This document shows positions 1 to 6,435 of a DNA stretch of 7,608 nt, one piece after another (position 1 is the stretch's first letter; each line of letters opens with the position of its first letter). A model generated the notes under the pieces. It saw only the letters and a program-made list of their open reading frames with translations. It did no database searches and had not been told where the DNA came from. This DNA is from a bacterium MnTg04. Its GTDB lineage: Bacteria > Pseudomonadota > Gammaproteobacteria > Steroidobacterales > MnTg04. The stretch is from NCBI GenBank assembly GCA_008975185.1, contig BFAU01000088.1, positions 1-7,608 of the forward strand, written 5' to 3'. A program made the position numbers and the translations under genes.

Positions 1-88
1 TTGCGGCGATACTAGCACAACAAAGCCAGAAAGAAATAACTTGTGGTAAAAAAATTACAAGCCTTGAGATGCAGTCGAAACCAGGCAT
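1..88 (-). CDS. N-terminal start of an unidentified exported or membrane protein (runs off the left edge)
   Basis: A reading frame opens at an ATG at 88-86 and stays open for 29 codons to the left edge, so only the N-terminus is seen. The residues are a short polar start (MPGFDCISR) followed by a hydrophobic run from about residue 10 to 24 and small residues (ASIAA), which is what a Sec signal peptide or a first membrane helix looks like. The start is chosen because a good Shine-Dalgarno sequence, AAGGAG, lies 8 nt upstream. The same frame extends back to a TAA at about 140, so a longer form cannot be excluded, but no other start there has a ribosome site. It lies 245 bp downstream of the methyltransferase gene on the same strand and probably has its own leader. 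With so few codons the call rests on the start signals and hydrophobicity only; the function is unknown. Confidence 0.4.
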   Translation of the reverse strand, partial: MPGFDCISRLVIFLPQVISFWLCCASIAA

Positions 89-89
89 T

Positions 90-136
90 CGAAGCGCTCC
101 TTCGGGCAGCACGAACTCGCGGTATCGGCGACCGCG
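90..136 (-). other. Two small hairpins in the presumed leader of the left-edge gene
   Basis: Two perfect inverted repeats lie one after the other. The first pairs CGCGGT with ACCGCG (118-123 with 131-136, 7-nt loop). The second pairs CGAAG with CTTCG (90-94 with 100-104, 5-nt loop) and overlaps the ribosome site. Read on the minus strand they would form a structured 5' leader of the left-edge gene. No known riboswitch class was recognised, and such short stems can arise by chance in GC-rich DNA. Confidence 0.25.
97..102 (-). promoter_or_regulatory. Ribosome binding site of the left-edge gene
   Basis: AAGGAG on the minus strand sits 8 nt before the ATG at 88. It decides the start of the left-edge reading frame. 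Its AAG falls in the stem and its GAG in the loop of a small hairpin (90-104) that ends next to the start codon, so access of ribosomes might depend on opening this hairpin. The hairpin has only 5 bp. Confidence 0.4.
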
Positions 137-142
137 CGTTTA

Positions 143-170
143 TCGATATACTTGGAAAAGGCCTTATAAT
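143..170 (+). promoter_or_regulatory. Candidate sigma-70 promoter reading right
   Basis: A perfect -10 box TATAAT (165-170) is preceded at 16 bp by TCGATA (143-148), which matches 4 of 6 bases of the -35 consensus. The surrounding bases are much richer in A and T than the coding regions. An 8-base leader would then reach AAGGA (180-184) and an ATG at 190. The dyad CCTTA-N12-TAAGG (162-183) spans the -10 box and the ribosome site and could be an operator, but its 5-bp arms are weak evidence. Confidence 0.35.
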
Positions 171-184
171 TCAATAATTAAGGA

Positions 185-213
185 ATTTTATGCGGGTCAG
201 GTCTGCGACTGAA
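185..213 (-). promoter_or_regulatory. Candidate promoter for the left-edge gene
   Basis: On the minus strand TTCAGT (213-208, 3 of 6 to the -35 consensus) and TAAAAT (190-185, 5 of 6 to the -10 consensus) are 17 bp apart. Transcription from here would give a leader of roughly 90 nt carrying the hairpins at 118-136 and 90-104 before the ATG at 88. The -35 box is poor, so this is only a candidate. Confidence 0.2.
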
Positions 214-366
214 AATTCCACTCGAAGCCGATCGTCGTACTTTGTTGCAGATAAGCAACAGCCGGCAAAAATTTGCTGCGGAATTGGTTGCTGTTGCAAC
301 GAAGCAACAGCCAGCGCATTTTTCGCGCTCGAATCAGGCAACGACGGAGAGCGATGCCCGGAGTAA
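190..366 (+). CDS. Possible 58-residue Cys-rich small protein
   Basis: This is the only plus-strand frame that comes with expression signals: AAGGA ends 5 nt before the ATG at 190, and a consensus TATAAT lies 20 bp upstream of the start. The product has 58 residues, with a Ser/Arg-rich N-terminus and a cluster CCGIGCCC (residues 29-36), plus a Cys at position 56. Its last 11 codons overlap the 3' end of the methyltransferase gene on the other strand. Arguments against it are the rare codons (AGG, CGA), the fact that the Cys cluster is partly encoded by the left arms of hairpin repeats, and no recognised family. It may instead mark an antisense or non-coding transcript. Confidence 0.2.
   Translation: MRVRSATENSTRSRSSYFVADKQQPAKICCGIGCCCNEATASAFFALESGNDGERCPE
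243..312. repeat. Paired hairpins with a repeated GCAACAGCC end
   Basis: Two similar inverted repeats lie about 30 bp apart. TGTTGC pairs with GCAACA (243-248 with 255-260, loop of 6), and GCTGTTGC pairs with GCAACAGC (290-297 with 304-311, loop of 6). Both right arms belong to a 9-bp direct repeat GCAACAGCC (255-263 and 304-312). They lie just beyond the stop of the methyltransferase gene (334) and could serve as a 3' RNA structure or weak transcription end. There is no adjoining run of U on either strand, so they are not classic terminators. Confidence 0.3.
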
Positions 367-1326
367 CCTCCCGGCCAGTAATTCCCGCTCCTGGTAGATG
401 TCCTCCAGTGGCTCGGTCAGAAAACCCTGCGCATTGAATAACGCGATGATCTCCTGGCCGCGTCGTTCGCTCACCGCGGCATTTTGCAAATCGTGCAAGC
501 GGGCCAGGTTGGCATCGAGCTGCCGCCGGTATAGCGCAAGCAATGCAAGAGCCTCGGAACCCGGTTTCCGCTGCCAGCGGAAACAATCGCTGACCGATTT
601 CAGCGCGTTTTGGAGGATCTGGGGGTTGGGTGTTTGTGCGACCAGTGATTTTAGCTCGGTCGCCGATCGGTTCAGTCGGTTACGGCTTTCCTCGGCCTCG
701 GGGTCGTTGACCAGCAAATGTGCCTGGTCGGCGGGAACTTTGCTCATTTGCTCCAGGAGATCGGCCGTATGATCGAAAAATCCACTGTTTTCCAGCAACT
801 TGCCCAACCTCAGTTCTTCGGCCGCGGTCTCGAGGACAACCGAGTCTGAGTGATGCATCACGAACAACAGGCGCGCGCCAGGGGCGCAAACCCGGGCCAG
901 TTCGGCGATTGTCCGGTCAAGCGGCGTGTACTCCAGCGCATATTGGCCGCTGACCATATCGACACTGCTGGCGGGCAGGCCGCAGTCCTCGGCCGGCGTT
1001 CTTGAATGGAAGCGGATTGCCGCCAGGCCGTCGGTGTTCGATTTCACCATTGCCGGAGGGTCGATTTCCGCCTGGTCGATCGCGTGCACCGAAAAACCGC
1101 GATGCAACTCGCTGGAAATGCGGCTGGCGATCAGCGCGATCGCCCCGTTGCCGGTCCCGATGTCCAGGATCGTCGCGTTGCCTTTGGCGGAGCGGAAAAA
1201 TTCCTCCCAGACCTGGCGCAGCCTCCCCTGGTAATTACCGTCAAAGGCGTCGGCGCAGGAGGTCAGAAAGCCGTGGCTCCAGTAGTCGTCCCAATGCGAA
1301 GTATCTTTTTCGGTCGGCTTTGTCAT
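334..1326 (-). CDS. Class I SAM-dependent methyltransferase with long C-terminal region
   Basis: This 330-residue cytoplasmic protein should transfer a methyl group from S-adenosylmethionine; the acceptor is unknown. Visible features of the Rossmann-type fold are motif I ILDIGTGNG (residues 53-61, SAM glycine loop), an acidic residue after strand 2 (D84 in AID), the motif IV/V region VDMVSGQYALEYT (122-134) and RVCAPGARLLFVMHH (145-159). The N-terminus is aromatic-rich (HWDDYWSHGF) with an LTSC segment before the fold. Residues from about 165 to 330 form a long helix-rich tail, more than the usual core of about 200-250 residues. I start at the ATG at 1326, which has GGAAAG close upstream; a TTG at 1341 would add five residues. 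The gene lies 42 bp behind the aminotransferase gene, so it is likely cotranscribed, and a role in methylating the sugar product is inferred from that alone. Confidence 0.85.
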   Translation of the reverse strand: MTKPTEKDTSHWDDYWSHGFLTSCADAFDGNYQGRLRQVWEEFFRSAKGNATILDIGTGNGAIALIASRISSELHRGFSVHAIDQAEIDPPAMVKSNTDGLAAIRFHSRTPAEDCGLPASSVDMVSGQYALEYTPLDRTIAELARVCAPGARLLFVMHHSDSVVLETAAEELRLGKLLENSGFFDHTADLLEQMSKVPADQAHLLVNDPEAEESRNRLNRSATELKSLVAQTPNPQILQNALKSVSDCFRWQRKPGSEALALLALYRRQLDANLARLHDLQNAAVSERRGQEIIALFNAQGFLTEPLEDIYQERELLAGRLLRASLSVVA

Positions 1327-1368
1327 GTCTTTCCGGGCCAATTTCTGTGCGGCAAAAATAAGATAGCA

Positions 1369-2484
1369 CTATCCCCGGCTGGCCATGACCCGGGCCAGTT
1401 CGTCAGCTACCGTAGCCTGCTGCCGTGCCGTTATTGCGGTGAACAATGGCAACGCAATCGTCCGCCCGGCTATGTCTTCCGTTACTGGCAGCGAACCCTG
1501 GGCAACCGGATGGCGTTGGCGATAGAAATCGAGCAAGTGCACGGCCGGGAAGTAATTTCCCAGTTCGATGCCTTTGCCAGCCATTTCGGCGATTAACCGC
1601 TCGCGCCGCGCTCGCGGGGCGTCCAGCGTCAGCACATAGACAAACCACGCAATGCGACCGTGCGCGCAGTCGCGCGGCGGTAAGCTGACGCCGGGTAGTC
1701 CATCGAGCAGCCGATGGTATCGGGCCGCCGCGGTACTCCGCCGTTTCAGGAACTCGTCCAGCCTGGCGAGCTGGCCGACGCCAAGCGCGCAGGCCGGTTC
1801 GGCCAGCCGGTAATTATGGCCCAGCCGGTCCGCCAGGAAGCCGTTCTCCGTGCTCCCCTGGTTACTGAGGGAGCGGCAGAGCGCCAGAAACTCCAGGTTC
1901 CGGCTGACGATGGCGCCCCCTTCGCCGGTAGTGATGAGTTTATTGGGATAGAAGCCATAAACACCGCAATCGCCGATGCTACCGACCGGCTCGCCGTTGC
2001 TGCTTGCGCCCAGCGCTTCGCAGGCGTCTTCGATCAGTCGCAGATCGTGGGCCCGGCAAAACTCCAGTACCGGGTCCATGGCAACGGGCCGGCCAAACAG
2101 GTGGACAACGATGACCGCCCTGGTTCGGTCGCTGACGCAGCGCGCCAGGTCTGCGCAGTCCATGTTCATGGTGTCGCGACAGATATCGACAAAAATCGGC
2201 GTCGCGCCCCGCCTGACTATCGCGTTGACCGTCGCGACGAAGGTAAAGGACGGTGTGATGACCTCGTCACCGGGCCCGATATCCAGCGCTTGCAGGCATA
2301 GATCCAACGCTGCGGTGCCCGAGCTTACCGCCACCGCACCCGGACATGCGCAGCGTTCCGCGAGCGCGGCCTCGAATCCGCGCAACCTGGGCCCCTGGCT
2401 CAGGCGGCCGCTACGCAACACATCGGCAACGCCGGCAATCTCCTGCTCGGAGATATCGGGTTGCGCCAGGGGAATTTCAGCCAT
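1369..2484 (-). CDS. DegT/DnrJ/EryC1/StrS-family PLP-dependent sugar aminotransferase
   Basis: This 371-residue cytoplasmic enzyme should transfer an amino group, usually from glutamate, to a keto group of a nucleotide-linked sugar. It has the usual length of the family. Signature elements are SSGTAAL (54-60, phosphate binding), GDEVITPSFTFVAT (72-85), the cofactor-stacking and pyridine-nitrogen region VHLFGRP (127-133) and IEDACEALGA (151-160, D153), and the lysine that binds PLP, K182 in PNKLITTGEGG (180-190). GHNYRLAEP (222-230) is the usual substrate-side motif. The start ATG overlaps the stop of the upstream epimerase gene by 8 bp (ATGGCTGA), so translation is probably coupled. Family relatives make perosamine, bacillosamine-type and legionaminic-acid precursors. 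The epimerase neighbour favours a 2,4-diamino or nonulosonate route, but the exact substrate cannot be read from the sequence. Confidence 0.93.
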   Translation of the reverse strand: MAEIPLAQPDISEQEIAGVADVLRSGRLSQGPRLRGFEAALAERCACPGAVAVSSGTAALDLCLQALDIGPGDEVITPSFTFVATVNAIVRRGATPIFVDICRDTMNMDCADLARCVSDRTRAVIVVHLFGRPVAMDPVLEFCRAHDLRLIEDACEALGASSNGEPVGSIGDCGVYGFYPNKLITTGEGGAIVSRNLEFLALCRSLSNQGSTENGFLADRLGHNYRLAEPACALGVGQLARLDEFLKRRSTAAARYHRLLDGLPGVSLPPRDCAHGRIAWFVYVLTLDAPRARRERLIAEMAGKGIELGNYFPAVHLLDFYRQRHPVAQGSLPVTEDIAGRTIALPLFTAITARQQATVADELARVMASRG

Positions 2485-3679
2485 GGCCGGGGTTGCGCTG
2501 TTCCGTCATTACACGGTGCGCGCTGGCGGGCAGGTTTTTCTTTAACAGCAGTACCTGCTTTTGGGGTAAACCGGCGATCAACCCGGCGATCTGCCGTCCG
2601 GCGGTACCGTCGCCATAGGGGTTTTGCATGTTGCACAGCGAGGCCCGGAAAGTTTCGCTGCAGGCTTGGTCGATCGCGGCCAGGATTCGGTCCGCTTGCG
2701 CCGGGCAGTCGATGATGTTGTCCGCGCGTTCACGCCCCTGCTGGCGTATGCCGATATTGACCGCAGGTAGCTTCAACGCCGGCGTTTCCATGATCCCGCT
2801 CGAGGAATTGCCGATCAGAAAAAGGCTGTGCTTCAACAACCCCCAGTAATCCAGGTGGGCCAGGTTCACAAACAGGCTGGCATTGGCGTTGCGCCGGCAG
2901 AAATCGCGGGATTGCTGGATCAGCTTGCGACTTCCCGCGTCCGCATTCGGGAAACAGATGATCTTGGCAACGGAGATATTTTCCAATGTGCCGAACAAGG
3001 CTATGGCATCGGCTTCCGGGTCCTTCGCCAGCGTCACCGGGTGTACCGAGACCATGCAATAAGGCTGCCCGGTATCGATTGCCAGTCTTTCCCCGAGTTC
3101 GCCCGGGCCGGGGATCGTGGCTTCTCGCAGGTGATCCAGTGACGGCGCGCCGACCTGGTGTACGCGCCAGGCCTCTTCCCCAAGCGCGAGCACCCTTTGT
3201 TTCGCCATTGCCGTCGGCGTGAAATGGACGTGGCTAAGCTTGGTCAGGGCATTGCGGACCGCATCGTCGATCGCGCCCTCGCTGATCTCCCCGCCTTCTA
3301 TATGGGCGACCGGAATCCGCAGCGCCAGCGCGACGCTTGCCGGCGCCAGCATTTCGTATCGATCGGCGATGACCAGCACCAGGTCGGGCCGGTCGCGGGA
3401 CAGTATTTCGGTCAGCCCCAGCGTCGCCAGCCCTATGGATTTGCTCATGCCGACATCGCTGTCGGAACTGAGCAGGCACTCGACCGTTTCATCGACGACA
3501 AAACCCTGGCGCTTGATTTCGTCGGCGGTAGAGCCAAATTCGGGCGCCAGGTGGGCGCCCATGGCGATCAGTTTTGGTTCGATCCGCGGGTGGGCAAGCA
3601 TATGCCGCAGCGGCCAGTGCAGGTGGCCAAAATCCGCTCTTGACGAAGTGATGACTGCGACTTTCACGGGCTGGGTCAT
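2477..3679 (-). CDS. neuC: UDP-N-acetylglucosamine 2-epimerase, hydrolysing (NeuC/LegG type)
   Basis: This 400-residue cytoplasmic enzyme has the GT-B-like fold of the WecB/NeuC family. NeuC members cleave UDP and invert C2, giving ManNAc from UDP-GlcNAc; LegG members do the same with UDP-diacetylbacillosamine. Visible motifs are TSSRADFG (11-18), ADRYEML (105-111), HIEGGEISEG (126-135), NALTKLSHVHFTPT (143-156), VGAPSLD (176-182), SVHPVT (211-216) and GNSSSGIMETP (290-300), then NIGIRQQGRERADN (308-321). HIEGGE, TKLSH and the GAPSLD pattern point to NeuC/LegG rather than the non-hydrolysing WecB. The start at 3679 is chosen because the family fold begins at once (MTQPVKVAVITSSRAD); an ATG at 3796 would run into the amidohydrolase gene. 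The last 20 or so residues look like a tail beyond the usual family end and overlap the next gene by 8 bp. NeuC against LegG cannot be decided here. Confidence 0.92.
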   Translation of the reverse strand: MTQPVKVAVITSSRADFGHLHWPLRHMLAHPRIEPKLIAMGAHLAPEFGSTADEIKRQGFVVDETVECLLSSDSDVGMSKSIGLATLGLTEILSRDRPDLVLVIADRYEMLAPASVALALRIPVAHIEGGEISEGAIDDAVRNALTKLSHVHFTPTAMAKQRVLALGEEAWRVHQVGAPSLDHLREATIPGPGELGERLAIDTGQPYCMVSVHPVTLAKDPEADAIALFGTLENISVAKIICFPNADAGSRKLIQQSRDFCRRNANASLFVNLAHLDYWGLLKHSLFLIGNSSSGIMETPALKLPAVNIGIRQQGRERADNIIDCPAQADRILAAIDQACSETFRASLCNMQNPYGDGTAGRQIAGLIAGLPQKQVLLLKKNLPASAHRVMTEQRNPGHG

Positions 3680-3741
3680 GTCAGGTTCGTTGCCCGCACG
3701 CGCTGTGTGATCCACCGATATGGGAAGGCGCCATCCTCGAT

Positions 3742-5103
3742 CTATCGCAGCGCCCAAAAGGCCAGTCCCTGGCTGATCTGCTGACGGTCCAGCCACTGGC
3801 CTTTAAGCATGACGCCCCTGATGTTTCGTGTATTGGTGATGTCTGCAAACGGATTGCCCTCGAGCAGGATCAGCTCCGCGGACAACCCCACCCGGACCCG
3901 GCCAAACTCGTCTTCGGCGCCGAAGTAGCGGGCCGGATTGACGGTGCCGGTCCGCAACGCCTGGTAAGGCGTCAGACCCGATGCGACCAGCAACTCGAGT
4001 TCCTGGTGAGTCGCGACTCCGGGCACGTTAAAAACCTGGGGGGCGTCAGAACCCAGCAACAGGCCCGCGCCCTGGTCGTGCAGGGCTTTGATGATTTTGC
4101 GGCGGAGCGCAATAAACTGTTCCGCACCCGCCCGATCGTAACCGGCATCGTTGAGTACCGCGTTTTTACTTTTCGACCACCTCGCCAGGGTAGCTTCCTG
4201 GACATAGACCATTTCCGGCCGGCCGGACATTTCCCGGGCAGCCGGCGGCAGGACCAGGTGCTCCAGGAAGGTCTGCGTCGGGACGATCCAGACACCCGCC
4301 TTCGCGGTCGCTTTGGCCAGCGGCACGATCCGGCTTTCATCGACCAGGCCGGTCAGGCCCAAACCGAACAAGCCATTGGCTGCGTCAGGATAGACCGTGC
4401 CTTCGGGAACCAGCGCCTGCAGGTAGCCATCCAGGTGATCGATACTGGCCTGCCCCCGCCTTAATGCTTCGGGCACGCCGACCAGTATGCCGACATGACC
4501 GCCATAGGGGATGCCGAGTTCGTCGGCCACGCGATCGATCGCCCTGAATTCGCGCAGATTCAGCCCGGGATGAAGTTTGACGAAGTCAAAGCCCGCAGCC
4601 TGTTGTTGTCTGACCTTGCTGCCCGCGTCCACGGGGCCGTTGACGCTGCGCCCATTCAGCGACGGCCCCGACGTGTAAAGTCGAGGCCCCAACCTGTGCC
4701 CCAGCGCCAATTGCCGCCTGAGATCCAGGTGATCCGCCGCGCCCAGCATGCCCCTGACGACGGTGATGCCGTGGGCGACATTGAGAAAAAGGATTCGGTC
4801 CAGGTTGTCCGCATCGGCCAGCCCCGGAATATGTGCGTGCATTTCCGCCAGCCCCGGCATCAGGTAAAGACCATCGCCGCGGATTTTACGCGTACCCGGG
4901 GGCAGCGGGATGTCATCGACAGGACCCATTTTACTGATCCGGCCATCTTCGATGACTACCGTTTGCGATGCCAGCACGACCTCGCTATCCATCGGCAATA
5001 CGTTGACATTGACAAACGCAAATGGCGCAGGCGCGGCGCTGGCAAAGTCGCCGCCGAAGGTCGCAACACCGATCAGGAATATGCTCAGCAACCGATAAAT
5101 CAT
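3742..5103 (-). CDS. Exported metal-dependent amidohydrolase (imidazolonepropionase/prolidase-like)
   Basis: This 453-residue hydrolase belongs to the amidohydrolase superfamily, which cleaves C-N bonds in cyclic amides or dipeptide-like substrates with one or two bound metals. Residues 1 to about 23 are a Sec signal peptide (hydrophobic core RLLSIFLIGVATF, cleavage near ASA), so it should act in the periplasm or outside. The N-terminal beta-sandwich part is followed by the metal site PGLAEMHAH (H89, H91), K176 in DFVKLH (candidate carboxylated bridging lysine), H203 in GGHVG, H223 in DHLDGY and D353 in GSDAP. The tail GRVRVGLSAELILLEGNP (401-418) is the usual return to the sandwich. All expected metal ligands are present. 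The start ATG lies 24 bp past the T-run of a terminator and has only a weak ribosome site, and I see no clear promoter of its own. The epimerase gene begins 62 bp downstream. The substrate is unknown; a link to the sugar genes is by position only. Confidence 0.9.
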   Translation of the reverse strand: MIYRLLSIFLIGVATFGGDFASAAPAPFAFVNVNVLPMDSEVVLASQTVVIEDGRISKMGPVDDIPLPPGTRKIRGDGLYLMPGLAEMHAHIPGLADADNLDRILFLNVAHGITVVRGMLGAADHLDLRRQLALGHRLGPRLYTSGPSLNGRSVNGPVDAGSKVRQQQAAGFDFVKLHPGLNLREFRAIDRVADELGIPYGGHVGILVGVPEALRRGQASIDHLDGYLQALVPEGTVYPDAANGLFGLGLTGLVDESRIVPLAKATAKAGVWIVPTQTFLEHLVLPPAAREMSGRPEMVYVQEATLARWSKSKNAVLNDAGYDRAGAEQFIALRRKIIKALHDQGAGLLLGSDAPQVFNVPGVATHQELELLVASGLTPYQALRTGTVNPARYFGAEDEFGRVRVGLSAELILLEGNPFADITNTRNIRGVMLKGQWLDRQQISQGLAFWALR

Positions 5104-5126
5104 GGCCTGGGTCTCACTGAAAGTAC

Positions 5127-5159
5127 AAAAAGCCCCGGTGGCCAGACGCCACCGGGGCT
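5127..5159 (-). terminator. Rho-independent terminator behind the OmpA-family gene
   Basis: A perfect 12-bp stem, AGCCCCGGTGGC with GCCACCGGGGCT (5131-5142 and 5148-5159), closes a 5-nt loop. Read on the minus strand it runs directly into TTTTT (5131-5127), 14 bases beyond the stop codon of the OmpA-family gene. On the plus strand the stem is not followed by a T-run, so the terminator works for minus-strand transcription. Confidence 0.9.
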
Positions 5160-5172
5160 GAACGCATGGCCC

Positions 5173-6354
5173 TCAATCGCCAAGTATGCGTAAAGTAACC
5201 CGGCGATTTTCCGCACGGCCCGCGGCCGTCGCATTGCTGGCGATCGAGTTGCTTTCGCCATAACCCCTGGCGCTCAGCATGCCGGCATCGACCCCATGGC
5301 TGACCAGGTAGTCCAGGACAGACTGGGCACGGCGCCCGGACAGGTTCTGGTTATACGCGGCCGATCCGGAGCTGTCCGTGTAACCGGCGACTTCGACTCG
5401 CAGATCGCTGTTCTTCAGTAAAGTGGCCGTCGCGTCATCGAGACGCGCAGACGAATTGGCGGTCAGGTCAGCGGAATTGGTCTCGAAATTAACGCCCCGC
5501 AGGTGAATTTCCTCCTGCAACTCGCAACCGCGATTATCGACCCGCGTGCCGGCCGGCGTGCCCGGGCAGTTGTCCATATAGTCGGCCACGCCATCGCCAT
5601 CGCTGTCGAGAGGGCATCCCACCGCATCGACCGGCGCACCGGACGGCGTACCCGGGCAGCGATCGGCGCCATCGACCACGCCATCGCCATCGGCGTCATA
5701 CTCGCATCCGTTCGCCCGTACGACTCTGCCGCGAGGCGTGCCGGGGCAGCGATCGGCGCCATCGGCCACGCCATCGCCATCCGCATCGCTGGGTGCAGGC
5801 GGCGCGGGCTCTGCGTGGGGAGAGCCAAAAGGAACCTGCAGGCCGATCATCGCAACCAGGTCGTTGGTCGAGCCGTTCGGGGCAAAAAACTTTCTCAGCC
5901 TCAGTTCAGGACGCAACGAGACGGTGCCGCCCCGGCCCAGGTCGATCAACAGGCCCATGCCGATCGAACCCGATTTCTCACGAAAATTCAGGGCCGGATC
6001 CGAACTGTCGATATTCATGGCGCCCAGGCCCAGCAGAAGATAAGGCGACCAGCTTGCGTCGCGGAACCAGACCCTCAGAAAGTTCAGCTCCAGCTCGCGA
6101 ATATCCTGATCCGCCCCCCCGCTGCCGGGGTGATCGACACTGGTGTACATCAGTTCCAGATTCACTTTGTCGGTCAGGGCGCGGCCAAAGCCGACGGCAA
6201 AACCGGACTCGTCTTCCCGCGGTTGGCCGTCGGCTACCCATACACCGATGGCCGCGGGCGTCAGATACCACTGCCCGGCCTTCTCCTCGGCCAACGCCGC
6301 GTTCGCCCAGATCAGGCCGATGCACAAGAATGGAAGAATTCTGGAAGGATTCAT
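5173..6354 (-). CDS. OmpA/OprF-family outer-membrane protein with thrombospondin type 3 repeats
   Basis: This 393-residue protein should span the outer membrane and hold on to peptidoglycan, giving envelope stability. Residues 1-22 are a Sec signal peptide cut after ALA. Residues about 24-178 look like an eight-stranded beta-barrel with alternating residues, ending in LQVPFG. A Pro/Ala hinge (181-188) leads to three 30-residue repeats of the calcium-binding thrombospondin type 3 kind (190-279), each with DxDGDG, a CPGTP motif and a second Cys (C203/C217, C233/C247, C263/C277). The C-terminal OmpA domain (about 283-393) carries GYTDSSG and NLSGRRAQSV, with D327 and R342 at the spacing of the diaminopimelate-binding pair of E. 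coli OmpA. The start has a strong ribosome site, GGGGAG, about 7 nt upstream. The gene follows the phosphatase-kinase gene after 116 bp and ends at a strong terminator. Confidence 0.95.
   Translation of the reverse strand: MNPSRILPFLCIGLIWANAALAEEKAGQWYLTPAAIGVWVADGQPREDESGFAVGFGRALTDKVNLELMYTSVDHPGSGGADQDIRELELNFLRVWFRDASWSPYLLLGLGAMNIDSSDPALNFREKSGSIGMGLLIDLGRGGTVSLRPELRLRKFFAPNGSTNDLVAMIGLQVPFGSPHAEPAPPAPSDADGDGVADGADRCPGTPRGRVVRANGCEYDADGDGVVDGADRCPGTPSGAPVDAVGCPLDSDGDGVADYMDNCPGTPAGTRVDNRGCELQEEIHLRGVNFETNSADLTANSSARLDDATATLLKNSDLRVEVAGYTDSSGSAAYNQNLSGRRAQSVLDYLVSHGVDAGMLSARGYGESNSIASNATAAGRAENRRVTLRILGD
5518..5787 (-). repeat. Three tandem 90-bp units coding for calcium-type repeats
   Basis: The units code for residues 190-219, 220-249 and 250-279 of the OmpA-family protein. 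The first two units are nearly identical over the stretch coding for ADGDGV, the DGADRCPGTP segment and its flanks; the third is more diverged (ADYMDNCPGTP). Exact 30-codon spacing and conserved Asp/Gly/Cys positions suggest growth by duplication, with a length that could vary among relatives. Confidence 0.85.
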
Positions 6355-6435
6355 TGGGTAGCTCCCCGGCTGTTGCAGGTGATGGTGACCCGCAATCTGT
6401 GTGCTGCGATGGCGCCACCAGTCATTGATGGCGTG

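Noticed and set aside
9..17. Extended -10 motif TGCTAGTAT on the minus strand near the left edge
   Set aside because: It falls inside the likely coding start of the left-edge gene and no -35 box is found at a suitable distance.
1..333. tRNA, CRISPR or mobile-element remains in the left gap
   Set aside because: No cloverleaf, no regularly spaced repeats, and no transposase or terminal inverted repeats could be found.
197..586. Minus-strand frame of 129 codons over the end of the methyltransferase gene
   Set aside because: It overlaps the methyltransferase in another frame, has no recognisable domain and no supporting start signal.
3680..3796. Upstream start that would lengthen the epimerase by 39 residues
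   Set aside because: The extra part overlaps the amidohydrolase gene and is not family-like; the epimerase fold begins directly after the ATG at 3679.
4495..5193. Plus-strand frame of 232 codons
   Set aside because: It is opposite the amidohydrolase gene and runs through the terminator hairpin; no family features are visible.
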